A stretch of 64,000 bases of DNA from Tractidigestivibacter scatoligenes (GTDB lineage: Bacteria > Actinomycetota > Coriobacteriia > Coriobacteriales > Atopobiaceae): assembly GCF_001494635.1 (NCBI RefSeq), contig NZ_LOJF01000001.1, positions 372,001-436,000 of the forward strand, given 5' to 3'. The position numbers were made by a program, and so were the translations under genes. Below the pieces are notes generated by a model that saw only the letters and a program-made list of their open reading frames with translations, was not told the origin of the DNA and ran no database searches. Positions 24,132 through 32,873 of the stretch are shown here, in pieces (positions within the stretch are counted from its first letter, which is position 1; each line of letters opens with the position of its first letter).

Positions 24132-25631
24132 CTACGCCTCCGGCCTCACCAGGATGGGGATGCTGTCCAGCTTGTCCGCCGTCGCCGCAGGCAGGTAGAC
24201 CGTCAGTCGTGCGCCCCCGGTGGAGAACTCCGCCCAGCCCTCGTTGTCAATCGTGACGGTGCCGTCGACGCCCAGCACGCAGCGCCAGGTCTCGCCCGCA
24301 TGCCCCGCACCTACGCACATGCGCTTTGTTGCGTTGCCCGCGCGCGTGGAGAGAAGCACGGCGGCGCCGGAAATCCCGTGTCGCGCCGTGCCCTCGCGCG
24401 TCCAGCCGATAAGGTCCTTCTCGTCGAACCAGTCGCGCTGCTCGCCGTAGGCAAAGCGACGACGCACCTCCATGAGCAGCTCAAGCTCGGGGACGGCGGG
24501 AATCTGGTCGTTGGGAAGGCCAAAGAGGTCGCCCATGAAGACGCAGGGATAGCCCGCCTCGCGCAGCAGGATGAGCGCGTAGGCAAGCGGCTTGAACCAG
24601 GGTTCCACCGTGGACTCGAGGGCCTGGTCGGGCTGGGTGTCGTGGTTGTCCACAAAGGTCACGGCGTGGATGGGGTCCACGCTCACCAGGCTGCCGTCCA
24701 GGATGTGGGTGAGGTCTATGTCGTCACCGGCGGTGGACGCACGGTAGAAGTTGAAATGGAGCGGCACGTCAAAGAGGCTCATGGCGCCCTCGCGTCCCAG
24801 GTAGCCCCGCAGTTCGCCCACGCTCTGGGACCAGTACTCGCCCACGGCAAAGAGCTCCTTGCCGGTCTTCTCGCGCATGCGAGCAAGCCAGTCGAGGTAG
24901 AACGAGCGGCTCATGTGCTTCACGGCGTCAAGTCGCACGCCGTCCACGCCCGTGAGCCCCAGGTACCAAGCGCCCCATGTTGTCAGTTGCGCACGCACGC
25001 GGGGGTCATCCAGGTCGACGTCGGCTCCCATGAGGTAGTCATAGTTACCCAGCTCGTCGCTCACCTCGCGAGACCACTCCTTGCCCACAAAGCGGTAGAC
25101 GCCGGTTGTGCCCTCGAGCTCGTCGTAGTCGACCCCGGTGAAGTCCGTGATGCCCCACTGGTAGCGGTCAAGCCTACCGGCGCGTCCCGGGAACTCAAAG
25201 CGCGTGTAGGCGCGAATCTCGCGCGGCTCACCTACGGGTTTTGTACGGTCCTGGGCATCGCACTCCTGTGCCAGCACCAGCTGCGTGCCGTCGGCACCCA
25301 TGCGGTGGTTGAGAACAACGTCTGCCAGCACATTGACGCCCTGCTCCTGGATGGCGCGGATGGCTGCAAGATACTCGTGGCGCGTGCCGTACTTGGTGCG
25401 CACGGAGCCCTTCTGGTCGAACTCGCCCAGGTCCCAGAGATCGTAGACGCCATAGCCCACGTCCTCAGCGCCCGCCTGCCCCTTGTAGGCAGGCGGCATC
25501 CACACCGAGGTGAAGCCCTCCTCCGCGAAGCGCGGGGCCATCTTGGCGAGACGTCGCCAGTGCTGGCCGTCTGCTGGCAGGTACCAGGAGAAGGCCTGGA
25601 GCATGAGCCCGTTCTTCGTGTTGATGGCCAT
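24132..25631 (-). CDS. Cytoplasmic alpha-amylase, glycoside hydrolase family 13
   Basis: The 499-residue protein has no signal peptide and resembles the AmyS/MalS-like intracellular alpha-amylases. GH13 regions are all visible: DVVLNHRMG (region I, about 101-109), GVRLDAVKHM with the nucleophile Asp (region II, about 232-241), AVGEYW with the acid/base Glu (about 262-267), and FVDNHDTQP with the transition-state Asp (region IV). A C-terminal beta domain ends LTVYLPA. It should cleave maltodextrin or glycogen inside the cell, complementing MalQ and GlgP elsewhere in the window. It starts seven bases after the glmU stop with GGGAG, so it is cotranscribed with glmU. Confidence 0.92.
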   Translation of the reverse strand: MAINTKNGLMLQAFSWYLPADGQHWRRLAKMAPRFAEEGFTSVWMPPAYKGQAGAEDVGYGVYDLWDLGEFDQKGSVRTKYGTRHEYLAAIRAIQEQGVNVLADVVLNHRMGADGTQLVLAQECDAQDRTKPVGEPREIRAYTRFEFPGRAGRLDRYQWGITDFTGVDYDELEGTTGVYRFVGKEWSREVSDELGNYDYLMGADVDLDDPRVRAQLTTWGAWYLGLTGVDGVRLDAVKHMSRSFYLDWLARMREKTGKELFAVGEYWSQSVGELRGYLGREGAMSLFDVPLHFNFYRASTAGDDIDLTHILDGSLVSVDPIHAVTFVDNHDTQPDQALESTVEPWFKPLAYALILLREAGYPCVFMGDLFGLPNDQIPAVPELELLMEVRRRFAYGEQRDWFDEKDLIGWTREGTARHGISGAAVLLSTRAGNATKRMCVGAGHAGETWRCVLGVDGTVTIDNEGWAEFSTGGARLTVYLPAATADKLDSIPILVRPEA

Positions 25632-25638
25632 GGGCTCC

Positions 25639-27033
25639 CTACTTCCGGGGCTTGATGCCCAGGCGCTCGCGACGGGCGATGGCGTAGCCCTCGATGTTCT
25701 TCTGCTGGCTGCGCTCGATGGCAAGGGCGTCGTCGGGCACGTCGTGCGTGATGCAGGAGCTCGCGCCCGTAATGGCGCCGGCGCCGATGTTGACGGGTGC
25801 CACCATCATGGTGTCCGAGCCAATGAAGGCGCCGTCGCCAATGGTGGTGTGGCTCTTGTGCACGCCGTCGTAGTTGCAGGTGATGGATCCGCCGCCAATG
25901 TTGACGCCGGCGCCCATCTGCGTGTCGCCAATGTAGGAGAGGTGCGGCACCTTGGAGCCCTCGCCAACCACGGAGTTCTTGAGCTCCACGTGCGTGCCAG
26001 CCTTTGCGCCGCGCAGCAGGTGGGTGTGGCCGCGCAGGTAGGCGCGGGGCCCGCAGTTGACGTCGTCGTCGATGGCGGAGTCGACAATCACGGTCTCGTC
26101 CACGGTGCAGTTGTTGCCCACCGTGGCGTTCTCAAGACGGCTGTTGGGGCCAACGGTGCACGCCTCGCCCACAGACGTCTTGCCCCAGAGGAAGGTCTGG
26201 GGGAGAAGGACGGTGTCTTTGCCAACGGTGGCCTCGGGACCAACCCACACCTGATCGGGGTCGAGCATCGAGACGCCGGAGCGCATGAGACCCTCGTTGA
26301 TGCGGTGCTGCATGATCTTGGTGACCTGCGCCAGCTGGACGCGGTCGTTGACGCCCAGGAGCTCCTCGTAGTCGTCGCAGTGGACGGCCGAGACGGGCTC
26401 TCCCATGCCCGCGTAGATGCCCACCATGTCGGTGAGGTAGTACTCGCCCTGGGCGTTGTCGTTGTTGACCTTGTCGATGTTGGTCGAGAGGCGCTCGCCG
26501 CAGAAGCAGTAGGCGCCGGCGTTGCACTCGAGGAGCGTGGCACGCTGCTCGGGCGTACAGTCCTTGTCCTCGATGATGGCGCGCACGCCGCCGTCCTCGA
26601 TGAGCACGCGGCCGTAGCCAGAGACGTCCGGCGGCGTCATGGTGAGCAGCGTGCAGGCGTTGTGCCCAGTGCGGGTGGCGTCTACCAGGGAAGAAATGGT
26701 CTCGGGGCGAACAAGCGGCAGGTCGCCGTTGAGAACCACCACGGGTCCGGCAAACCCGCCCAGGGCGTCGCGCACCACGCGCACGGCGTGGCCGGTGCCC
26801 AGGCGCTCGGTCTGCTCGACAAACTCCACGTCCTTCTCGTCCGCAAAGTACGAGCGGACCTCATCGGCGCCGTTGCCCACCACCAGCACGATGCGATCGA
26901 CGCCGGCCTTGCGGGCAGCGTCGACAACCCACCATGCGAGCGGCTTGTCGAGGACCTTGTGCATGACCTTGGGGTGATGGGACTTCATGCGCGTTCCCTC
27001 GCCGGCGGCTAGGACAATCGCGGTGACGGGCAT
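25639..27033 (-). CDS. glmU: Bifunctional UDP-GlcNAc pyrophosphorylase / glucosamine-1-phosphate acetyltransferase
   Basis: This 464-residue cytoplasmic enzyme makes UDP-N-acetylglucosamine for peptidoglycan. The N-terminal uridylyltransferase begins AIVLAAGEGTRMKSHHPKVMH (4-24), followed by TERLGTGHAV and VLNGDLPLV. The C-terminal half is a left-handed beta-helix of hexapeptide repeats with the acetyltransferase region KNSVVGEGSKVPHLSYIGD, the GSITCNYDGVHKS substrate loop and GSD. Start chosen at ATG 27033 since the conserved N-terminus begins three residues later; the upstream open frame is not conserved. It lies between a ClC remnant and the amylase gene. Confidence 0.96.
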   Translation of the reverse strand: MPVTAIVLAAGEGTRMKSHHPKVMHKVLDKPLAWWVVDAARKAGVDRIVLVVGNGADEVRSYFADEKDVEFVEQTERLGTGHAVRVVRDALGGFAGPVVVLNGDLPLVRPETISSLVDATRTGHNACTLLTMTPPDVSGYGRVLIEDGGVRAIIEDKDCTPEQRATLLECNAGAYCFCGERLSTNIDKVNNDNAQGEYYLTDMVGIYAGMGEPVSAVHCDDYEELLGVNDRVQLAQVTKIMQHRINEGLMRSGVSMLDPDQVWVGPEATVGKDTVLLPQTFLWGKTSVGEACTVGPNSRLENATVGNNCTVDETVIVDSAIDDDVNCGPRAYLRGHTHLLRGAKAGTHVELKNSVVGEGSKVPHLSYIGDTQMGAGVNIGGGSITCNYDGVHKSHTTIGDGAFIGSDTMMVAPVNIGAGAITGASSCITHDVPDDALAIERSQQKNIEGYAIARRERLGIKPRK

Positions 27034-27163
27034 GGCTGCCTCCTGTGTTCGCGGTGATATGAGACTCGCGGGCCGTCCTGGCGCGTGCCAGGGGGCCTCA
27101 TGTGTGGTCAATGATAGCTCAGGGATGTGCAGGGCCCGAGGGCCGCAGGGATATGCTCGGCCG

Positions 27164-27918
27164 CTAGCCGTTGTGCTTGGCGTTTGCCCTTGCGCCGAGA
27201 AATGCCGCAAGCGCCACCACGGGCAGGCTCACCGGTGGGAAGCACAACGCAAGCACGCAGGCGCTGAGCAGCCACTTTCCCGTGCTAGCTCCCACGAGGG
27301 CACCCGTGGAGAGCGCCACCGCGAGCATGGGGTCGCCCCCGGTGATGATTGCGACGGCGTAGCCAGCGGCGACCCCGCAGAAGATGGGGGGAAGAACTCT
27401 CCGCCAATCCAGCCGGTCTCCTCGCAAAGCTGCGTCAAGGCAAGCTTTGCCACGCAGGTGGCAAGCAGCATCCCGGCGCCCATGGCTTGCCAGCCGCTGA
27501 GAAGGTCCCACGTGCCGGACTGCCCTGAGAAGAGCACCTCGGGCAGCGCCATGGCAACAAGCCCCAGGACAATGCCGCAGAGAATGGCCTCGGGGACGGT
27601 CTTCATGCGGCCGCACGTCAGCTTTGCTGCCCTGCCGGCAAGCTCAGCAAGGCGCGCAAGCACCCAACCAAGGGGAAGCGCAAGGAACGCCCACATCGCG
27701 CGTGCATCAAGCCCAAGGTAGTCGATTCCGTCAAAGCGGGGGAAGCCCGCCCCTGGCCCAAAGAGGCGAGAGACGCCGAGTGCGCCAATCACAAAGCCCA
27801 CGGCCGCCATGGCCCAGAGCAGCAGCACGAGAGATGCGCGCAACAGAGCGACGCCGCGGGGGGCTTCCTCCGCGGCGTCGATAATCCTCTCATGCGTTTT
27901 GGGCTTCTCGTTCTGCAT
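27164..27918 (-). pseudogene. Half-length ClC-type chloride channel/transporter gene with a homopolymer frameshift
   Basis: The frame from ATG 27918 encodes helices like those of ClC helix I onward: RLFGPGAGFPRFDG, a helical hairpin, then LATCVAKLALTQLCEETGWI and GGEFFPP. At a run of six G (27386-27391) the family sequence moves to another frame. That frame continues IFCGVAAGYAVAIITGGDP, then LSTGALVGASTGKWLL, and stops at 27164. GGEFFPPIFxG corresponds to the conserved ClC G-x-F-x-P motif. One extra G would restore about 251 residues, still only half of a normal ClC (400 or more). The start lies five bases after the prs stop, so no N-terminal half exists upstream. It may be a decayed gene, a true half-size protein with a phase-variable run, or a sequence error. 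Confidence 0.7.
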
Positions 27919-27923
27919 GTACC

Positions 27924-28919
27924 TTAGACCTCGGAGTGGCCAGCCGCGCCCTGGGAGACCGAGTTGTTGGTGTAGACGTTGTAGATGCAGGTTGCAAGGG
28001 GCTCGGCGATACTGATCTGCTTGATCTTGGAGCCGGGCTTGTTGGCGGCCTCGCAGGGGATGGCGTCGGTGACCACGCACTCGACGATGGGCGCGTTCTG
28101 CAGGCGCTCGACAGCCTGGCCGGAGAAGATGCCGTGGGTGGCAGAGACATAGATGTCACCCGCGCCCATCTCCTTGAGCTTGTTGATGGATCCCACAAGG
28201 GTGCCGCCCGTGTCAATCATGTCGTCATTGATGATGCAGGTCTTGCCCACGATGTTGCCAATGACGCCCATGACCTCGGCGGCATTGTGCTTGGGACGGC
28301 TCTTGTGGGCAATGGCGACCTCGCAGCCAAGGTAGTCGGAGAGTTTCTTGGCAACCTTTGCGCGGCCCATGTCGGGCGAGACAACCACGGTGTTGTCCCA
28401 ATCGAAGTTCTTGGTCTTGAAGTAGTCGCCAAAGTTGTACAGGGCGGTGAGGTGCGTCACGGGGATGTCGAAGAAGCCCTGAATCTGGCCGGAGTGCAGG
28501 TCGAGCGTGATCACGCGGTCAACGCCGGCGGCCTCGAGGAGGTTGGCAACCAGACGAGCGGTGATGGGCTCGCGGCTGGAAGCCTTGCGGTCCTGACGAG
28601 CATAGCCGTAGTGGGGGATGACCGCCGTGAAGCTCTCCGCGCTTGCGCGGGTGGCGGCGTCAGCCACGATGAGGGTCTCCATGATGAGGTCGTTCACGTT
28701 CTTGCCGGCGATGGTCTGGATGAAGAAGACCTCGTCGCCGCGGACGGACTCCTCAAAGCGGGCATAGATCTCGCCGTTGGCGAACTTCTCGATCTTGAGG
28801 CCCTGAAGCTTGAGGTGAAGGATGTCTGCGATGTCCTGGGCGAGCTTGGGGTTGCTGGTACCGGAGTAAAGCTTGATTTCCTTCTGGTAGGTGGTGGGCT
28901 TGCTCAGGTCTTCGTACAT
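27924..28919 (-). CDS. prs: Ribose-phosphate pyrophosphokinase (PRPP synthetase)
   Basis: The 331-residue protein transfers pyrophosphate from ATP to ribose-5-phosphate, giving PRPP for nucleotides, histidine and tryptophan. Conserved segments are LYSGTSNPKLAQDIA, FANGEIYARFEESVRG, YGYARQDRK with catalytic residues, ITLDLHSGQIQGFF (metal/phosphate region), VVSPDMGRAK and the PRPP loop CIINDDMIDTGGTL. Start at ATG 28919 with GAAGGA upstream. It leads a minus-strand run (prs, ClC remnant, glmU, amylase, asparaginase) and may share a promoter with glmU. Confidence 0.96.
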   Translation of the reverse strand: MYEDLSKPTTYQKEIKLYSGTSNPKLAQDIADILHLKLQGLKIEKFANGEIYARFEESVRGDEVFFIQTIAGKNVNDLIMETLIVADAATRASAESFTAVIPHYGYARQDRKASSREPITARLVANLLEAAGVDRVITLDLHSGQIQGFFDIPVTHLTALYNFGDYFKTKNFDWDNTVVVSPDMGRAKVAKKLSDYLGCEVAIAHKSRPKHNAAEVMGVIGNIVGKTCIINDDMIDTGGTLVGSINKLKEMGAGDIYVSATHGIFSGQAVERLQNAPIVECVVTDAIPCEAANKPGSKIKQISIAEPLATCIYNVYTNNSVSQGAAGHSEV

Positions 28920-29124
28920 CGACTGCCGTCCTTCCGTCTGGGACCTATCCCGGCTATTCAGGCTGTTCGCGCCGCCACGATGATAGCGCAGCCAATGCGC
29001 CTGCCGCCACATTACACGCGCGTTTCACGGGTATCCCAAGGCGAGGGGCGTCACTCTACCGTTCGCGGAGAATTCAATGCATCCCAGCTCTCGCGCCATA
29101 TGAAGGCACATGCGAGAAGAGGAT

Positions 29125-29199
29125 TGGCTGGGGTAGTAGGATTCGAACCCACATTCCAGGCACCAAAAACCCGTGTCCTAACCGTTGGACGATACCCCA
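29125..29199 (-). tRNA. tRNA-Gln (UUG), CCA encoded
   Basis: Read on the minus strand, the acceptor stem TGGGGTA pairs perfectly with TACCCCA. The D arm is GTCC/GGAC. The anticodon arm CGGGT-TTTTGGT-GCCTG places UUG at 34-36, after the invariant U33. The T arm contains GGTTCGAATCC. The discriminator base G is followed by an encoded CCA. The U1-A72 pair is typical of bacterial tRNA-Gln. It lies between prs and the PTS gene, transcribed opposite to the latter. Confidence 0.95.
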
Positions 29200-29298
29200 G
29201 TGCGCGTGGCGCCCGCCAAGCGGGCTTCTCGGCTAGTGTATCAGAGTGTGGGAGTGCGAGGTGCCGCGCGTTCCTCGCGCCGAGAGGGGGATCACAAC

Positions 29299-30915
29299 AT
29301 GATGAAGGCAATCCAGCGGTTTGGTGGCGCGCTCTTCACGCCCGCCATGCTCTTCGCCTTCGCGGGGGTTGTGGTGGGCCTGGGCACGCTCTTCACCACA
29401 GAGTCCATCATGGGGCCCATCGCAGCTGCGGATACCACTTGGACCAAGTTCTGGACCGTGATTCTCGACGGAGGTTGGACGGTCTTCAACCAGCTGCCGC
29501 TGCTCTTTGCCGTGGCGCTTCCCATTGGCCTTGCCAAGAAACAGGCCGGCCGTTGCTGTCTGGAGGCGTTTGTCTCGTATCTTACGTTCAACTACTTCGT
29601 GAGTTCGATGCTCTCGTCATGGGCGCCAGAGCTTGGCGTGGACTTCTCGGCTACTGCTGGCAGTGCAGAGGGAATTGCAACCATTGCCGGCATTCGAACG
29701 CTCGACATGGGCATTGCGGGTGCACTTCTCGTCTCTGGAGTGGTGATTGCGCTCCACAACCGTTTCTTCGACACGCGTCTGCCCGAGTGGCTGGGGGTCT
29801 TCTCGGGCTCGACCTTCGTGTACATGATTGCGTTTCTCGTCATGCTGCCCCTTGCGGGCGTGGTGGTGCTGGTATGGCCAAAGGTGCAGGTGGGCATGCA
29901 TGTCTTTCAGCAGGTCATACTCAACGCCGGCTCGGCGGGTGTGGGGATCTTTGTCTTTCTCGAGCGCGTGCTCATTCCGTTTGGTCTGCACCATCTGCTC
30001 TACGCGCCCTTCTACTATGACAACGTAATTGTGCAGGGCGGCATCTACGCTGCCTGGGCAAATGCGCTGCCAGATCTTGCCGCGTCCACGCGTCCGCTTG
30101 CGGAGCTTGCGCCATGGGCCTCCCTTACGGCTACGGGCTGGTCAAAGCTCTTTGGCATTCCGGGCATAGCTGCCGCGTTCTACGTCACCGCCAGACCCGA
30201 GCGCCGCAAGCGCGTGCTGGCGCTTCTCGTGCCCGTGACGCTGACCTCGGTGCTCTGCGGGGTGACAGAGCCCATCGAGTACACGTTCCTCTTTGTGGCA
30301 CCCCAGCTCTTTGTGGTGCATGCGGCGCTTGCGGCCTGCCTCTCCATGACCATGAACGCCTTTGGCGTGGTGGGCGTCTTCTCGGGTGGTCTCATCGAGA
30401 TGTCCTCGCTCGACTTTGTGCCCCTCTCGGCAACGCATGGTCAGACCTACCTCGTGGCGCTGGCAATAGGTCTGTGTTTCACGGTCATCTACTTTCTGGT
30501 GTTTCGTTTCCTCATCCTGCGCTTTGACTTCAAGACGCCGGGACGGGCGGACGAGGAGGACGTGCGGCTGCGCACCCAGGACGAGTACCGCGACGCCCAT
30601 GGCATGCCGCGCGCGCAAGATGGCAAGCGCCTTGGGGTAGAGGGCGAGAAGGCCGACGCCAGCCAGGAGGACGCTTATGCCATACGACTGGTGGAGCTCC
30701 TTGGCGGTGCCGAGAACATCGAGGGCATCACCAGCTGCGCCACGCGGCTGCGCGTGGATGTGCACGACCCTGAGAAGGTCGCGGCAAGCGGTGCATTTGT
30801 GGCTGCCGGAGCGCGTGGCGCCGTGTGCACTGGCCGTGCGGTGCAGGTGATCGTGGGCCTCAACGTGACGCAGGTGGCAGAACGTGTCGAGAAGGTCTTG
30901 GGGCGTGATGAGTGA
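29299..30915 (+). CDS. PTS enzyme IICB, alpha-glucoside/maltose type (MalX/GlvC family)
   Basis: The 538-residue membrane protein imports and phosphorylates a sugar. The N-terminal IIC domain (1-430) begins MMKAIQRFGGALFTPAMLF and includes ERVLIPFGLHHLLYAPF and VLCGVTEPIEYTFLF, both characteristic of the glucose/maltose superfamily and containing the essential Glu/His. After a charged linker (430-475), the IIB domain carries ITSCATRLRVDVHD (about 488-501), where Cys is the phosphorylation site. No IIA domain is attached, so a separate IIA-Glc-like protein is needed. GAGGGGG precedes ATG 29299. The substrate is probably maltose or another alpha-glucoside, since maltodextrin genes follow. Confidence 0.87.
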   Translation: MMKAIQRFGGALFTPAMLFAFAGVVVGLGTLFTTESIMGPIAAADTTWTKFWTVILDGGWTVFNQLPLLFAVALPIGLAKKQAGRCCLEAFVSYLTFNYFVSSMLSSWAPELGVDFSATAGSAEGIATIAGIRTLDMGIAGALLVSGVVIALHNRFFDTRLPEWLGVFSGSTFVYMIAFLVMLPLAGVVVLVWPKVQVGMHVFQQVILNAGSAGVGIFVFLERVLIPFGLHHLLYAPFYYDNVIVQGGIYAAWANALPDLAASTRPLAELAPWASLTATGWSKLFGIPGIAAAFYVTARPERRKRVLALLVPVTLTSVLCGVTEPIEYTFLFVAPQLFVVHAALAACLSMTMNAFGVVGVFSGGLIEMSSLDFVPLSATHGQTYLVALAIGLCFTVIYFLVFRFLILRFDFKTPGRADEEDVRLRTQDEYRDAHGMPRAQDGKRLGVEGEKADASQEDAYAIRLVELLGGAENIEGITSCATRLRVDVHDPEKVAASGAFVAAGARGAVCTGRAVQVIVGLNVTQVAERVEKVLGRDE

Positions 30916-30980
30916 GACTGCATTGCTGACATTAGGTCGCGTCAATTTATATAGTTGACATGACTTATTAGCAACCTCCT

Positions 30981-31001
30981 CTTGTTGGAAGTTTGAACAA
31001 G
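30981..31001. promoter_or_regulatory. Candidate operator half-site CTTGTT..TTTGAACAAG
   Basis: CTTGTT (30981-30986) faces AACAAG (30996-31001) across nine bases. The ten-base word TTTGAACAAG is identical to the right part of the palindrome at 33805-33818, upstream of the sugar-binding protein gene. A TTGACA sits at 30955-30960. Possibly a second target of the GntR regulator encoded at 32874. Confidence 0.35.
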
Positions 31002-31111
31002 TGGTTGAATGGCATGGAAAAAGGTTGTTTCGGCGAAGATGCGGTGTCGCTGTTGAGGCCGTCCGTACCGCGCCGCGTGTGGTGAGGGGCAAGGCTTTCT
31101 TGGGCGAGCGT

Positions 31112-31909
31112 GTGACGGCGTTTTTCGACATCGATGGGACCTTGGGCTGGACCGACCCAGTTGCCCGGGAGCAGATGGCAGACGAGGAGCGAAAGCTCTC
31201 GCCGGTCCCCAGTCCTGCCGTGGCAGATGCCATCAGGCGCTTTGTGAAAGCCGGCAACCGCGCGTTCATCTGCACGGGGCGCTCACCGCTCGACATTCAC
31301 CCCAAGATGGCTTCGCTGCCCTTCTCGGGCATGGCCTGCCTCGCCGGCGCTTACGTTAAGGTGGGCGATACGGTTCTTCGTGACGTTGCTCTGCCTCCCG
31401 AGGTGCTGTCGTGTGTGGATGAGGTGCTTGCCGAGACGGGCGCGGGCGCGATGCTCGAGTCTGCATGCGGCTCCATTGACGTGTGCGGAGGCACGGCTGG
31501 CACGCACCGACCCTCACCCGAGAGCGTATCCGAGGCCCTCGAGTGCATCCCGGGCGGTCGGGCCCACAAGGTTGTGCTGCCTACACCCGCGGCAAGGCTT
31601 GTGGTGGAGCGGCTTGCCGGCGTGGTGGACGTCTCGATTATGGAGCTGGAGCTGGGTAACAGCGAGGTTGGTCTGCGCGAGAACTGCAAGAGCGGTGCAG
31701 TGAGGGTCATTCTCGACTACCTGGGGGATGCGGGAACCACGTATGGCTTTGGCGACTCCGAGAACGACCTCAGCCTGTTTGAACAGGTTGATGTTCCGGT
31801 TGCCATGGGTAACGCATCGCCGGACGTGAAGGCTGCGGCTGCATTCGTGACTGGCACCGTTGGGAACGACGGTGTGGCAACTGCCCTCTCTAAGCTAGGG
31901 CTCATCTAG
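31112..31909 (+). CDS. HAD-superfamily Cof-type sugar phosphatase
   Basis: The protein, about 265 residues from this start, has the HAD signatures FFDIDGTLGW (nucleophile DxD, residues 4-13), FICTGRSP (motif II Thr/Ser region) and YGFGDSENDLSLFE (motif IV) near the C-terminus. A C2-type cap lies between. The Cof/YidA group dephosphorylates sugar phosphates and other small phosphoesters. The start is uncertain: this GTG directly precedes the conserved region, but the frame is open back to a GTG at 31001, and no strong ribosome site favours either. The position between the PTS gene and the maltodextrin genes suggests relief of sugar-phosphate stress; this is inference. Confidence 0.8.
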   Translation: MTAFFDIDGTLGWTDPVAREQMADEERKLSPVPSPAVADAIRRFVKAGNRAFICTGRSPLDIHPKMASLPFSGMACLAGAYVKVGDTVLRDVALPPEVLSCVDEVLAETGAGAMLESACGSIDVCGGTAGTHRPSPESVSEALECIPGGRAHKVVLPTPAARLVVERLAGVVDVSIMELELGNSEVGLRENCKSGAVRVILDYLGDAGTTYGFGDSENDLSLFEQVDVPVAMGNASPDVKAAAAFVTGTVGNDGVATALSKLGLI

Positions 31910-31931
31910 GCCTGTTGGGGCGGGTGTCGCA

Positions 31932-32567
31932 ATGACCGGAAAGACGCACATTGCCGTTGGAGCGGCTGCCGCGCTTGCGGCGGCGAAATACATTCCGCTT
32001 GCGCTGACGGGTGGGGTGCCGGTGATTACTGGCGATGCGTCGACGTTTGCCTGCCTTGCCGCAGGGGCGGCGGGTGGCCTGCTCCCCGATACCGACGTCT
32101 CAACCAGTGAGGCCTCTCGCCAGCTGAGAAGGGCGTGGTGGCTTCTTGTTGCCGTGGTTGCCTCATCGTTTGGCGCCGATGCGCTTGTTGGGTCCGATCT
32201 TTGGGCGCGCGCCGTTGCGTTTGTGCGAGCAGCGGGGGTGTATCAGGTTGCGGGCGTCGCGGTGATTGTGGCGATTCTCGCCTGCGGGCGCGCGTCGGGT
32301 CACAGGGGCTTCTCGCATTCGCTCGTGGCAACGGCACTCTTCTTTGGCGGCGCTTTCCTGGCAGTTCCGGAGCTCGCGCTGGCTCTGACGGTTGGATACT
32401 TCTCTCATCTCGTGATTGACCTACTCAACAAGATGCCCGAGCGTCTCTTTTGGCCCGTCTCAAGGGGCCAGTCGCTGGGGTTGTGCAAGGTTGGGGGTGT
32501 GGTGGACGGCGTGCTTCTCGTCTTGGGCGTTGCTGCCGTTGCCGCGCTGCTTGCGGGATGGCTGTAG
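31932..32567 (+). CDS. YdjM/DUF457-family membrane-bound metal-dependent hydrolase
   Basis: This 211-residue membrane protein begins MTGKTHIAVGAAAA. It has the family metal-binding set: the early His (6), LLPDTDVSTS (about 55-64), SGHRGFSHSL (about 123-132) and YFSHLVIDLLNK (about 157-168). Several hydrophobic helices surround these motifs. Family members are inner-membrane proteins related to zinc-dependent phospholipase/hydrolases, and E. coli YdjM is LexA-regulated; the substrate is unknown. It starts 22 bases after the HAD phosphatase gene and is probably cotranscribed with it. Confidence 0.8.
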   Translation: MTGKTHIAVGAAAALAAAKYIPLALTGGVPVITGDASTFACLAAGAAGGLLPDTDVSTSEASRQLRRAWWLLVAVVASSFGADALVGSDLWARAVAFVRAAGVYQVAGVAVIVAILACGRASGHRGFSHSLVATALFFGGAFLAVPELALALTVGYFSHLVIDLLNKMPERLFWPVSRGQSLGLCKVGGVVDGVLLVLGVAAVAALLAGWL

Positions 32568-32873
32568 GGGTCTTGTCGGTGCCGGCCCGGGTCCGGTGCC
32601 TGTTCCGTCCCGTTGCCGGTGCCGGGCCCGTTCCAGGACGCGCCCAGCTGCGGAGAATAGCTCCTTTTCTTAAATTGCCGGTGCGTTTGCGCAGGTCGCG
32701 AGTATTGATATTAAGAAAAGGAGCTATTCTCCGCTTGGGGGTGGCTGGGGACACGGCTTTCCCGTACCCTCTCGCTACACGTTCGCACCCGAAGCTGTGA
32801 CCAGCGCAGGTCGATTCACGTTCGCGCCCTGATTGTGTATCGACCTGCTACACAATCGTCGCCCTCGCGGCAG
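32568..32873. other. Convergent spacer with long inverted repeat and GntR-gene terminator
   Basis: This 306-base spacer has a GC-rich patch (32575-32640, repeated GGTGCCGG words), then a 24-bp perfect inverted repeat (32650-32734). Near the GntR gene, GCAGGTCGA (from about 32808) and TCGACCTGC (from about 32839) form another stem. No gene is visible. Confidence 0.5.
32650..32734. repeat. Perfect 24-bp inverted repeat with 37-bp loop
   Basis: Arms 32650-32673 and 32711-32734 are exact reverse complements; the left arm starts GCGGAGAATAGCTCC and ends TTTTCTTAA. The loop holds GCGTTTGCGC, which can itself fold. The structure is flanked by convergent genes. The right arm on the plus strand is not followed by a T-run, so it is not a textbook terminator. 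Confidence 0.8.

Noticed and set aside
29125-29199. tRNA-Gln considered as an integration site for a mobile island
   Set aside because: No integrase and no repeated tRNA 3' end was found within the window; both flanks are ordinary core genes.
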